Origin: Acidobacteriota bacterium
GTDB lineage: Bacteria; Acidobacteriota; Holophagae; Holophagales; Holophagaceae
Direction: 5' to 3'
Length of the DNA stretch: 64,000 nucleotides
Assembly: GCA_021794095.1 (NCBI GenBank)
Contig: JAJYRN010000002.1
Location: 109,076-173,075, forward strand
The notes under the pieces were generated by a model. It searched no databases. It was not told the origin of the DNA and saw only the letters and a program-made list of their open reading frames with translations. The translations under genes and the position numbers were made by a program. Shown piece by piece: positions 1 through 7,940 of this stretch. The first letter of the stretch is position 1. Each line of letters starts with the position of its first letter.

Positions 1-237
1 GGACGCAGAGGGCGCGGAGCGACCGGGCGGTTCCCCCCGTTCATGACAGACCCGCAGACCGGGCTAGGCCCGGGCAGCGGGTGGGGGGCGCGGGGGGGAC
101 GCAGAGGGCGCGGAGCGACCGGGCGGTTCCCCCCGTTCATGACAGACCCGCAGACCGGGCTAGGCCCGGGCAGCGGGTGGGGGGCGCGGGGGGGACGCAG
201 AGGGCGCGGAGCGACCGGGCGGTCCCCCCCGTTCATG
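1..237 (-). repeat. 96-bp tandem repeat array with G-rich hairpins (BIME-like), 2.5 copies
   Basis: Two full 96-bp units (1-96 and 97-192) are identical apart from the edges, and a third partial copy (193-237) has one T-to-C change. Read on the minus strand, each unit starts catgaacggggggaaccgcc and can form two hairpins. The first pairs a G-run (ggggggaac) with gtcccccc about 20 bases later; the second is ccgggc-cta-gcccgg. The array begins 2 nt after the stop of the TPR gene and is in the same orientation. The same two-hairpin layout recurs at 34,445-34,600. The unit length is a multiple of three, so an open frame crosses the array, but it looks like a composition artefact. The left end may continue outside the window. 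Confidence 0.85.
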
Positions 238-238
238 A

Positions 239-766
239 TCAGCAGTTCTCGGTGAAGGCGAAGAAGGAGGATTTGCGCATGGCCGCGAAATCCGGCTCCA
301 TGTGCCACAGGAAGATCAGATCGGAATCCAGCTCGAGGGCCTTTTTGAGGGCTTCGGCGGCGCCTTCGGCGCGTTCCTCCTGGGCCAGGGCGACCGCCCG
401 CAGGTAGAACAAGATGCCCCGCGAAGGCTGGTTCTTGATCAGCTTGTCCAGCAGCTTCAGGGCCGCGGCATGATCCCGGTGGTTGAGCAGGGACTGGATC
501 TCGGTCATGGGATCCGTCCCGGCCGCCTCGGCGGGCTTGAGGTGGGCCTGGGCGAGGTTCAGATAGACCTGGGCGCTCCGCTTCACCGCCCAATCCCCCG
601 AGGCCTGGGCCGCCTGGGCCAAGGCTTCGAGCAGGGGCACCGCTTCGGCGTACTTGCCGCCATCCACCAGCTTGACCGCCATGGCGAACTGGCTGGCGAG
701 CTTAGGGGGCGGTGCGGCCGCGGGAGCGGGTTTGGGGGCTGCGGTGGACTTGGCCTTGGTCGCCAT
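239..766 (-). CDS. TPR-like repeat protein of unknown role
   Basis: A 175-residue soluble protein. Residues 1-22 are a low-complexity Ala/Pro/Lys leader. The rest is helical with tetratricopeptide spacing: a helix pair around residues 28-70 (GGKYAEAVPLLEALAQ), another around 95-125 (HRDHAAALKLLDKLI) and a third at 118-150. No signal peptide or catalytic motif is seen. TPR proteins usually mediate protein-protein contacts; the partner cannot be guessed. The gene is monocistronic, and its stop is followed directly by the 96-bp hairpin repeats, which may act as its transcript end. Confidence 0.7.
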   Translation of the reverse strand: MATKAKSTAAPKPAPAAAPPPKLASQFAMAVKLVDGGKYAEAVPLLEALAQAAQASGDWAVKRSAQVYLNLAQAHLKPAEAAGTDPMTEIQSLLNHRDHAAALKLLDKLIKNQPSRGILFYLRAVALAQEERAEGAAEALKKALELDSDLIFLWHMEPDFAAMRKSSFFAFTENC

Positions 767-837
767 GCGGGTTCCTCTGGAAGTCTCGGGCTGCTACTAG
801 ATTGCCAGAATTCCGCCCGAAAACCTCATCGGAGCGA

Positions 838-2037
838 TCAGGCGTTGAAGATGGCCTTCTCCCGGTTGAGCAACCGGGTGGAAAGAAGGGTCATGAGACC
901 GGCCAGGCCAACGGTCATGGTGAAGGCCAGCCAGTACTGCAGCCAGTCGGCCTGCTGGCTGAAGAGCTTGCGGAGAGCCAGGCAGACATTGACCACGGGC
1001 ACGTAGGAGAGGAAGGACATCTTGTCCACCCCGGGTGCCATCATGAACACGCCCAGGAATAGCACCAGGAGGATTCCGGGTGTGAGCGCCGTGTTCGCCT
1101 CGATGGTGGTCTTGGCCTGAACGCCCATGAGGACGATGAAGTTCGCGAAGAACAGGCCCAGGGGGACCATGATGAGGAACGTGAGCCCCAGCGTGGCGGG
1201 GTTGGCGATGGCGGCCACGGCGCTGAGGGCGCTCGCGGTTCCGCCGCTCTGGCCCACGATGAAGGGTATGGAGAGCGCCATGCTGATCAGGTTCAGGAGC
1301 GCTGCGATCACGCCCATGGCGAAGACGTAGAGGAGTTTCCCGAAGATGATCTGGTTCCGGGGCAGGCCGGTGGCCATGAGGCTAAGCAGGGTATGCCGCT
1401 CCTTCTCGCCCGCCGTCGCATAGACCCCGTGGTTCATGGAACCGCCGTACATCATGATCATCAGCAGGTAGGGCAGCATCTGGCCCAGGAACTTGCCCAT
1501 CTCGAGGGCGGTGTCGGCGGCGTTCTTGACGTCCACTTTCACGGGCTCGGCGAGTTGCGGGGAGGCGTTGAGGGCCTGGAGGCGCGCCTGCACCCAGGCC
1601 TTCTCCTGGGGCTGGAGGGCGTCCTTCAGGCGCTTGAAGGCAAGCCGGGAGGCTTGCTCACTCTCGTCCTGGAGCGCGGTGACCGTGAAGGTCTGCTGCT
1701 TCTGGAGGGCCTCAGCGGCGTGGGGATCCACCGTCACGGCCAGTTCGAGTTTCTGGTCGAGAATGGCCTTCTTCACATCGCCTTTGGGCTGGGGGACCAG
1801 CGCGAAATGCTTTGGATCGGCCTTGAGCACGGCCGTGAGCGCTCCCGAGGGGTCCGTGAGGTAGACGCGGCTGGCCTTGCTCCGGTTCTGGTCCGCGTTC
1901 CGCTGGCCCATTTTCGCCATCATGCCGAAGAGGGCCGGGTACAGCAGAAAGGGCAGGACGAAGGCGAAGAACATCGTCTTGCGGTCCTTGGAAAGCTCCA
2001 GGAAATCCTTCTTGGCGATGAGCAGGGCGCCGCGCAT
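838..2037 (-). CDS. natB: ABC-2 type permease, NatB-like
   Basis: A 399-residue membrane permease. An N-terminal segment (LIAKKDFLELSKDRKTMFF, then a hydrophobic helix around residues 25-42) is followed by a large extracytoplasmic domain (about 45-175) and about five membrane helices between 180 and 395. This is the NatB/ABC-2 exporter architecture. It overlaps the upstream ATPase gene as TGATG (stop 2039-2037, start A at 2037), with a GGAGG just before, so I use ATG at 2037 rather than the TTG one codon upstream. With the ATPase it should form an exporter at the inner membrane. NatAB exports Na+ in Bacillus, but the substrate here is not shown by the sequence, and the symbol marks family resemblance only. 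Confidence 0.8.
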   Translation of the reverse strand: MRGALLIAKKDFLELSKDRKTMFFAFVLPFLLYPALFGMMAKMGQRNADQNRSKASRVYLTDPSGALTAVLKADPKHFALVPQPKGDVKKAILDQKLELAVTVDPHAAEALQKQQTFTVTALQDESEQASRLAFKRLKDALQPQEKAWVQARLQALNASPQLAEPVKVDVKNAADTALEMGKFLGQMLPYLLMIMMYGGSMNHGVYATAGEKERHTLLSLMATGLPRNQIIFGKLLYVFAMGVIAALLNLISMALSIPFIVGQSGGTASALSAVAAIANPATLGLTFLIMVPLGLFFANFIVLMGVQAKTTIEANTALTPGILLVLFLGVFMMAPGVDKMSFLSYVPVVNVCLALRKLFSQQADWLQYWLAFTMTVGLAGLMTLLSTRLLNREKAIFNA

Positions 2038-2798
2038 CAATGACCTCCTTCGGCTTCGGCCGCAAGCTGGAAGAACACTTCATCGAGGGTCTTCGCCCGG
2101 CGGGACTGGAGAATCTCTCGCGGGGGCGCATCGCCGTGCAGTTTCCCGTCAAAGATGATGCCCACCCGGTCGCAGATGTCTTCCACCATCGGCATGATGT
2201 GGGTCGAGACGATGACGGTCCGGCCCTCGGCGCGCATGATGCGGAGCAGGTCCAGCACGGTCTTGGCGGTGAACACGTCCAGCCCGGTGGTGGGCTCGTC
2301 GAAGATGACCACCTTGGGATCGTGGAGCAGGGCCCGGGCGATGCTGACTTTCTGCTTCTGGCCCGAGGAGAAGCCCTCCATCCGCACGTCCGCGAAGTCC
2401 GCGAGATCCAGCTTCTCCAGCAGGTGCAGGCCGCGGCGCTCGGCGACCGCCGGATCCACCGACTGGAACTCGCCGAAGATGCGCAGCAACTCGCGGGGGG
2501 TGAAGCGCCCATAGACATTCATGTCCGTGCTGAGGTAGCCCATGACGCCCCGGGCGGCTTCCGGTTTCTCGCGGGTGTCCAGGCCACAGACCTGGATGTG
2601 CCCCTGGTCGGGGTCCATCAGTCCGGCGATCATCCGCAGCGTGGTGGACTTGCCCGCGCCGTTGGGGCCGAGCAATCCGTAGATCTCGCCGGGCTTCACC
2701 TCGAGGGAGATGCCGCGCACGGCATCAATCCGCTTGGTCTTCCGGGTCTTGCGGTCCTTCACCGTGAAGGACTTATGGACATCGTTCAGGTGGATCAC
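2037..2798 (-). CDS. natA: ABC transporter ATP-binding protein, NatA-like
   Basis: A 253-residue nucleotide-binding subunit with the full ABC set: Walker A GPNGAGKST (44-52), signature FSSGQKQ (143-149), Walker B VVIFDEPT (163-170), D-loop GLD, and H-loop His at about 200. The signature reads SSGQ rather than LSGGQ, as often seen in NatA/CcmA-type exporters. It hydrolyses ATP to drive the permease encoded next (TGATG overlap). The Lys/Arg-rich stretch at residues 14-23 (KDRKTRKTKR) between the first two strands is slightly unusual. The promoter should lie in the G-rich 119-bp gap upstream; none was recognised. Confidence 0.9.
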   Translation of the reverse strand: MIHLNDVHKSFTVKDRKTRKTKRIDAVRGISLEVKPGEIYGLLGPNGAGKSTTLRMIAGLMDPDQGHIQVCGLDTREKPEAARGVMGYLSTDMNVYGRFTPRELLRIFGEFQSVDPAVAERRGLHLLEKLDLADFADVRMEGFSSGQKQKVSIARALLHDPKVVIFDEPTTGLDVFTAKTVLDLLRIMRAEGRTVIVSTHIMPMVEDICDRVGIIFDGKLHGDAPPREILQSRRAKTLDEVFFQLAAEAEGGH

Positions 2799-2917
2799 GA
2801 GACCTCCGGGGGCATGCGGTCGAGTCTAGGGAAGGAGGGCGGGGGGAAATGGGGATGGTTCGGCGGGCGGGGCGGGGGAACCGGTGAACGGTGCCGGGAG
2901 GGCCGCCAGCGGAGACG

Positions 2918-3763
2918 TCAGATCCGGCCGGTCCATCCCAGGACCAGCATGGCGGTGCCGGCCACGAGGCAGTAGAAGGCGAAGCCGTTCAGTTTGGGCT
3001 TCCGCGTGAAGCGGTCCAGCAGGCCGATGGCGCCATAGCCCGCCACCGCCGAGACGGCCACGCCGACGGCGCAGGCGGTGAGCGGATGCAGGCCGCCAGA
3101 GGGGATCATGGCGTCCGGCGGCACCGGGCGGCCGAGGAGCAGGGGCTTGAGCAGCTTGCCCCCCTCGACGATGGAGGCCGCGAGGATGGTGGGGATGCCC
3201 AGCAGGAAGCTGAAGCGCGCCGAGGCGGGCAGTTCCAGACCCGAAAAGACGCCCATGGCGATGGTGGAACCCGAGCGCGACAGGCCGAACCCGCCGCCGA
3301 TGCCCTGGATGGCGCCCACCCAGGCGGCGTCCTTCCAGGTGACCTCGCCTACGGTGCGGCCCTTGCGGGATTTGGCGATCCGGTTGGCCGCGAAGAGGAT
3401 ACCTGCCGTGAACCAGAGGCAGAGACCGAACACCCAGAGGTGGTTCTTGGCCAGTTCCTTGGTGCCGCGGGTGGCCATGCCGAGGATGCCCGTGGGGATC
3501 ATCGCCACGAACAGCATCAGGGCCAGCTTCCCGCCCTCTTTGTTGCGGCCCACGCAGCCCGCCAGCACCTGGGCCACCTCCTTCCGGAAGTAGATGATCA
3601 GCGCCACCAGCGTGCCCGCATGCAGCAGCATGTCGAAGGCCAGGGGCATGCTGCGCCCCAGCATCAGGTTCTCGGTGAGCGTCAGGTGCGCCGTGGAGGA
3701 TACGGGCAGGAATTCCGTCAGGCCCTGGACCAGGCCGAGGAGGATGACTTGCAGCAGGTTCAT
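2918..3763 (-). CDS. uppP: undecaprenyl-diphosphatase (BacA family)
   Basis: A 281-residue integral membrane enzyme that removes a phosphate from undecaprenyl diphosphate, recycling the lipid carrier for peptidoglycan and other surface polymers; it gives bacitracin resistance. The first conserved box is at residues 13-27 (GLTEFLPVSSTAHL, with the acidic Glu of the family). The second is at 159-167 (GFGLSRSGST), matching PGxSRSG except that the Pro-Gly start is changed. About eight hydrophobic helices follow the family pattern. ATG at 3763 is chosen because the homology begins there (MNLLQVILLG); an upstream in-frame ATG at 3787 has no conserved sequence. Confidence 0.92.
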   Translation of the reverse strand: MNLLQVILLGLVQGLTEFLPVSSTAHLTLTENLMLGRSMPLAFDMLLHAGTLVALIIYFRKEVAQVLAGCVGRNKEGGKLALMLFVAMIPTGILGMATRGTKELAKNHLWVFGLCLWFTAGILFAANRIAKSRKGRTVGEVTWKDAAWVGAIQGIGGGFGLSRSGSTIAMGVFSGLELPASARFSFLLGIPTILAASIVEGGKLLKPLLLGRPVPPDAMIPSGGLHPLTACAVGVAVSAVAGYGAIGLLDRFTRKPKLNGFAFYCLVAGTAMLVLGWTGRI

Positions 3764-3818
3764 TCGGGCTCCGGCACAAACCGCCATTGTGCCAGAGCCC
3801 GGACCGGCCGTCGGATCC

Positions 3819-4538
3819 TCAGGGCAGGGTCCCCAGCAGCCTCCGGAAGTCCCGGTGCTCCTTCCATCCGCGGACCATGGCCAGGGCCCCCCAGATCATG
3901 ACCAGGTACCACAACACCAAGATGCTGACGCCGAGGAGATCGCCGAACAGGCCCCACCCGGTCTTCAGGGGAGGGGTGGGAGCAGCGAAGTAGAAAAGGA
4001 AGAAGGGAAGAAACCAGAGCACGGACTGGCCCACGAGCACCGCATAGACCCGGGCCTCCTCGATGCCCCGGATGGCCCACGGCATGGCCAGGAGGTAGAC
4101 CGGCGGCATCGCCAACAGCCAGAGCGGCGGAGCCGGAACGCAGCCGCGGGGGGCGTGGGCCTGCAGCAGCCCGCGGGCGAAGGCGTACAGGCCCGTGAGT
4201 CCTACCGCCAGCAGGAACATCGCCAGCCCGAAGATCCAGAACCACCGCCGCCGTTCATAGGCTCCATCGGGGAGGGCCTTCACCGCACCGGCCCCCCGGT
4301 AAAGCGCCCGGGCCAGGAACTCCTTCAACAGGAGCCACAGGAGGGGCGTCCAGACGAGGTACTCGAGGAGCAGCCGATGTCCGAGGCGGGCGCCCATGAA
4401 CAAGGGGCTGAGTGAGCCCACGGCCAGTGCCACGGCCATCAGCCCGCCCAGGGCGGTGGCGAGCCCGCTCTTGCGGGTCTGGAAGGCCGCGTAGTCGCGG
4501 GTCAGGGCGCCCAGGGCATCGAGATCGTGGGGGGTCAT
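3819..4538 (-). CDS. integral membrane protein of unknown function, coupled to a winged-helix regulator
   Basis: A 239-residue protein with about six hydrophobic segments (roughly residues 25-45, 55-75, 95-120, 130-150, 165-188 and 195-220) and an acidic N-terminal helix. It is not a family I can name with confidence. Its start codon overlaps the stop of the upstream regulator gene (ATGA at 4535-4538), so the two are translated together. Small winged-helix regulators paired with a membrane protein are common in Gram-negative bacteria. The role is not known; a part in membrane or cell-envelope sensing is inference only. Confidence 0.65.
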   Translation of the reverse strand: MTPHDLDALGALTRDYAAFQTRKSGLATALGGLMAVALAVGSLSPLFMGARLGHRLLLEYLVWTPLLWLLLKEFLARALYRGAGAVKALPDGAYERRRWFWIFGLAMFLLAVGLTGLYAFARGLLQAHAPRGCVPAPPLWLLAMPPVYLLAMPWAIRGIEEARVYAVLVGQSVLWFLPFFLFYFAAPTPPLKTGWGLFGDLLGVSILVLWYLVMIWGALAMVRGWKEHRDFRRLLGTLP

Positions 4539-4858
4539 GGCTTGCCTTCCTTCGGGAGCAGGGCCCGGAGCTGTTTGTGGTAGGCGTGGAGTGCGGCGCG
4601 GCCGTCCTCCGTGATCTGGAAGCTGGTCACGGGGATGCGCCCGCGGAAGGCCTTGAGCGTCTCCAGGAACCCCGCCGCCTCCAGCTTCTGGGTGTGGCTG
4701 GAGAGGTTGCCCTTGCTCAGGCCCGTGATCCGCTGGAGAAAGAGGAATTCCACCGCTTCCGCCGCCGCCAATACCGTCAGGATGGCCAGCCGCGCGGGTT
4801 CGTGGACGATCCGGTCGAGGTCGAGGATGGCGTGGAGGTCGGGTTTGATCGTAGACAT
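4535..4858 (-). CDS. winged-helix transcriptional regulator
   Basis: A 107-residue DNA-binding protein. Residues 20-90 read as a winged helix: HEPARLAILTVLAAAEAVEFLFLQRITGLSKGNLSSHTQKLE holds the helix-turn-helix with the recognition helix at GLSKGNLSSHTQKL, and the wing follows (ITEDGRAAL). It resembles the small MarR/ArsR-related family of winged-helix proteins (PF13601-like). Two nested inverted repeats lie at 4860-4886, directly in front of the start codon, which suggests autorepression. It is coupled to the downstream membrane protein gene and divergent from threonine aldolase. Confidence 0.82.
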   Translation of the reverse strand: MSTIKPDLHAILDLDRIVHEPARLAILTVLAAAEAVEFLFLQRITGLSKGNLSSHTQKLEAAGFLETLKAFRGRIPVTSFQITEDGRAALHAYHKQLRALLPKEGKP

Positions 4859-4859
4859 G

Positions 4860-4886
4860 AAACTAGTTTGTATTGCAAACTAGTTT
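4860..4886. promoter_or_regulatory. dyad operator in front of the winged-helix regulator
   Basis: Two copies of the perfect 10-bp palindrome aaactagttt lie at 4860-4869 and 4877-4886, separated by 7 bp. The pair also forms a larger inverted repeat (aactagtttg / caaactagtt, 5-bp spacer). Repeat centres are 17 bp apart. The site is A+T-rich in a strongly G+C-rich neighbourhood, starts one base from the regulator ATG, and sits in the 67-bp gap to the divergent ltaE gene. This is what a dimeric winged-helix autorepressor site looks like; binding is inferred. Confidence 0.75.
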
Positions 4887-4925
4887 TGTAAACCCTCGAA
4901 GTTCACCTCGTGATTCAATGCCTCC

Positions 4926-5954
4926 ATGCGCATCCTCGACCTCCGCTCTGACACCGTCACGAAGCCATCCGCCGACATGCGGGCGGCCATGGCCGCCGCC
5001 GAAGTCGGCGACGATGTGCTGGAGCACGATCCGACGCTGGCCCGCCTGGAGGGCCGGGTGGCGGAACTGCTGGGCATGGAGGCTGCCCTGTGGGTGCCCA
5101 GCGGCTGCATGGGCAACCTCATCGCGTTGATGATGCACCTGGGGCGGGGTGACCGCTTCCTGGCGCCGGCCCAAGCCCACGTGCTGGGCTCGGAGCTGGG
5201 CACCGCGGCCTGGCTGGCGGGGGGCATGCCCGAGGCCCTGGCCTGGGAGGCGGGTCCAGGCCGGCCCACGCCCGCCCAGGTGACGAAGGCCGCCGGTTCG
5301 CCCGGGCCCTACTACACGCTGAAGACCAAGCTGCTCTGCCTGGAGAACACCCACAACTTCGCCGGCGGCGCGGTGATTCCCCAGGCCGAGCACCGCGCCC
5401 TGGTGGCCGCGGCGAAGGCCGCGAAACTGGCCGTGCACCTGGATGGTGCGCGGATCTGGCATGCCGCCGCCGCGCAGAACCTACCGCCCGCGGCCCTGAC
5501 GGAGGGCGTGGACACGGTGCAGGCCTGCCTCAGCAAGGGCCTGGGCGCACCGATGGGATCGCTGGTCTGCGGCTCGAAACCCGCCATGGTCGAGGCGCGG
5601 CGGATCCGCAAGATGCTGGGCGGCGGCGTGCGCCAGGGGGGCGTCGTGGGCGCCGCGGGCCTGGTGGCGCTGGATTACCTCCCGCGGATTTCTGAGGACC
5701 ATGCCAAGGCCCGGGCCCTGGCCGAGGGGCTGCGCGGCTTCGGCGTGGCGGCGCCCCAGCCCGAGACCAATATCCTGCTGCTGCCGGTGCCCGATGCGCC
5801 CGGCGCGGCCGCGGCCCTGGAGGCGGCGGGGGTGAGGGCGTCCATCGTGGGCCCGGCCCTGCGCTTCATCGCCCACCGGGACCTGTCGGACGCCGATATC
5901 GCCGACGCCCTCCACCGCATCGAGCCCCTGGCGGCCCATCTCCGGACGCACTGA
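4926..5954 (+). CDS. ltaE: low-specificity L-threonine aldolase
   Basis: A 342-residue cytosolic PLP enzyme that cleaves L-threonine or L-allo-threonine to glycine and acetaldehyde. The N-terminus has the family start LDLRSDTVTKPS (4-15). Other conserved parts are ENTHN (140-144), the PLP-contacting HLDGARIW (171-178) and the Schiff-base lysine K204 in SKGLGAPMGS. Length matches the family (about 330-350). It is divergent from the winged-helix regulator and shares the short intergenic region with its operator, so it may be co-regulated; that is inference. Confidence 0.92.
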   Translation: MRILDLRSDTVTKPSADMRAAMAAAEVGDDVLEHDPTLARLEGRVAELLGMEAALWVPSGCMGNLIALMMHLGRGDRFLAPAQAHVLGSELGTAAWLAGGMPEALAWEAGPGRPTPAQVTKAAGSPGPYYTLKTKLLCLENTHNFAGGAVIPQAEHRALVAAAKAAKLAVHLDGARIWHAAAAQNLPPAALTEGVDTVQACLSKGLGAPMGSLVCGSKPAMVEARRIRKMLGGGVRQGGVVGAAGLVALDYLPRISEDHAKARALAEGLRGFGVAAPQPETNILLLPVPDAPGAAAALEAAGVRASIVGPALRFIAHRDLSDADIADALHRIEPLAAHLRTH

Positions 5955-6047
5955 CCCCGGGCTCCGAAACACGCGCCTGGATCTCGGGGAACAGGCCCGC
6001 TGATGAAGGGGATCCCCCGGAACCGGTCCCTGGAGTAGCCTGCGGGC

Positions 6048-6920
6048 ATGCGCCTATCCCGAGTCCTCCTCCTTCCGGTGGTTGCCGCTGTGTTGTTGCT
6101 GGCCTTCGGCGGGTACCTGGCCTACGAGAACGGCCTGGTGCCGGTTCCCCTGGTCTCTGACGCCCCGCTCTACGTGTCCGCCGCGCCGGATCCTGGCGAG
6201 GACCAGGCGATGCTGGAGGCCCTGATGCCTGCCGGTTCTGCCCTCGACACTTTCCTGGCCAACCAGTCAGACCTCACCCTGCTGACCCGGACGCCCCACG
6301 GGGCCTTAGCTGGACAGCTCGTGTCCAGTCTGCAGCGCTCCCGCAACGGAAAACGGTGGCGGCTGACGTTCCGCCCGGTCCGGCTCCAGGACGGGGGCAC
6401 GCTGGATGCCGCCCGCGCCCGGACGGCGCTCGCGCCGGAGCTGGCCGCCGCTGGGGCTGCGGTGCGGGAGGTGGCTCCAGCCTCCCTCGACCTTCGCTTC
6501 CGCGCGCGCCGCGTGGATGTGCCGGACCTGCTGCTCCGCTGGCGCCTCCCGGGCAGCGGCCCCTTCATCCGCCAGGGCCTGGCGCTGACCCGCTTCAATG
6601 GCTTCGTCCAGGGGCGCGCGGGTATCGCGGGGCTGCGGGTGGACACCGATCCCGTGCTGATGGAGAGCCACGCCTGGGCCGAGGGCATCCTCGCCGGACG
6701 CTGGGCCTGGGCCGCCTATCCCGGCGGGGTGGATCCCGATGACATGGCCCGGGTGCGCCTCGCGCCCTACGACGAGGTCCACCTCACCGACGGTTCCGTG
6801 TGGTTCGTCTCCCAGAAGCTCCGCCGCTTCTGGCCAGACCGTGTCCCCTGGCCGGAGACCCGGCTCTTCGGAACCTGGCGGGGAGATATGAACCTGTCCC
6901 GGGTGGGGGCATTGGATTGA
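6048..6920 (+). CDS. putative membrane-anchored or secreted protein, unknown function
   Basis: A 290-residue protein. Residues 1-25 (RLSRVLLLPVVAAVLLLAFGGYLAY) form an N-terminal signal anchor or signal peptide with no clear lipobox. The rest is soluble and extracytoplasmic. The stretch from about 88 to 135 (GKRWRLTFRPVRLQDGGTLDAARARTAL) vaguely recalls the part of oligopeptide-binding proteins that reads W-F-LR...DG...A; the protein is about half the length of that family and lacks its other landmarks, so I do not claim it. It ends 1 bp before the convergent yicC stop. Confidence 0.6.
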   Translation: MRLSRVLLLPVVAAVLLLAFGGYLAYENGLVPVPLVSDAPLYVSAAPDPGEDQAMLEALMPAGSALDTFLANQSDLTLLTRTPHGALAGQLVSSLQRSRNGKRWRLTFRPVRLQDGGTLDAARARTALAPELAAAGAAVREVAPASLDLRFRARRVDVPDLLLRWRLPGSGPFIRQGLALTRFNGFVQGRAGIAGLRVDTDPVLMESHAWAEGILAGRWAWAAYPGGVDPDDMARVRLAPYDEVHLTDGSVWFVSQKLRRFWPDRVPWPETRLFGTWRGDMNLSRVGALD

Positions 6921-6921
6921 C

Positions 6922-7797
6922 CTACTCCAGGTTCGCGGCCTGCTCGCGGATCTGGTCGAGCACGCCCTTCGCCTCCATGACGGCGCGGGTCATGTCCAGC
7001 CGTTTGCACTTGCTGCCGGTGGTGTTCAACTCCCGTAACACCTCCTGGCACCAGATGTCTGCGGCCTTGCCTTCCAGGCGGTCCGTGGCCAGGCGCTCGG
7101 CGAAGTCGTCCAGGTGGGCGGCCAGGCGGGTGAGTTCCTCCCGCACATCCTGGCGCTCCGCGAGGACGCCGGCCTCCACCAGCAACCGCTCGGCGGGAAG
7201 CTGGCCCGCGAGGTGGGCATCCTCCAGGATCTGCGCGATGCGCTGCTGGTAGAGCGCGGGAAGCTCGGCGGCCTGGGCGTCGGCGGCGGCCTGGAGGCGG
7301 TCCTTCAGCTCCCGCAAACGCGCGAGACCCTCCTGGAAGAAGGGAAGCAGCCGTTCGGCTTCGCGGGTCCGGCCCTCGTTCCAGGCCTTGAGCAGATCCG
7401 AGAGGGCTGCCCGCACGGGCCGTTCCAGGCGCTCGGCCAGATCCGCCGCCGGGGACTGGAAGGCGCCAGGCAGGCGGAAGAAGGCTTCCGCGGTGAGGGC
7501 GGGCAGGTGCAGCCACTCGGCATCTTCCTGCCACACCTTCGCCACGGCGCGGAGCAGCGCCCGGTTCATGCGCGGCTCCAGGGAGGGCTCATCCTGCACC
7601 TCCACGGCCAGGTCCAACTTGCCGCGCTGGGCGGCCTCCCGCACCTGCGCGCGGAGGCCGGCCTCTAGGGGATAAAGGGCCGGGGGCATCCGGAGGTTGA
7701 GATCCAGACCCTTGTGGTTGACGCTGCGGAGGGTGAGGCGCAGCTGACCCGCCTCCAGGGGACGAACGGCCTCGGCGAAGGCGGTCATGGATCGCAT
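6922..7797 (-). CDS. yicC: YicC/YloC family endoribonuclease
   Basis: A 291-residue protein with both signature ends of the YicC family: N-terminal RSMTAFAEA followed by LRSVNHKGLDLNLRMP (23-38), and the C-terminal block with NTTGSKCKRLD and REQAANLE. E. coli YicC is described as an endoribonuclease acting on small RNAs. Length is as usual (about 290). The central region is rich in Leu/Ala/Glu helices that likely form the coiled oligomer. It is convergent with the gene on its left and divergent (143 bp) from the oxidoreductase gene on its right. Confidence 0.9.
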   Translation of the reverse strand: MRSMTAFAEAVRPLEAGQLRLTLRSVNHKGLDLNLRMPPALYPLEAGLRAQVREAAQRGKLDLAVEVQDEPSLEPRMNRALLRAVAKVWQEDAEWLHLPALTAEAFFRLPGAFQSPAADLAERLERPVRAALSDLLKAWNEGRTREAERLLPFFQEGLARLRELKDRLQAAADAQAAELPALYQQRIAQILEDAHLAGQLPAERLLVEAGVLAERQDVREELTRLAAHLDDFAERLATDRLEGKAADIWCQEVLRELNTTGSKCKRLDMTRAVMEAKGVLDQIREQAANLE

Positions 7798-7940
7798 GGG
7801 GACTCCTGGTTTGATTATGGCGCAGCTCCTTCGACGCGCCGGGTGAGCGGGGCGGCGGCGGCCCGATGACCCTGGGGAGGGATTCTGACTTTGGGTAGGT
7901 TTCTGCCTTGGGTCACGAGGGATCGGTGCGACACTGGGAC

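Noticed and set aside
1-237. Possible CRISPR array
   Set aside because: The whole 96-bp unit repeats without unique spacers, and no cas genes are near.
43-255. Open frame through the 96-bp repeats encoding a Gly/Arg-rich repeat peptide
   Set aside because: The unit length is divisible by three, so any stop-free unit gives a long frame. No Shine-Dalgarno, composition is extreme, and hairpin stems explain the conservation better.
2817-2917. G-rich tract between natA and uppP as a further copy of the hairpin repeat
   Set aside because: It lacks the catgaac lead and the paired G6/C6 arms.
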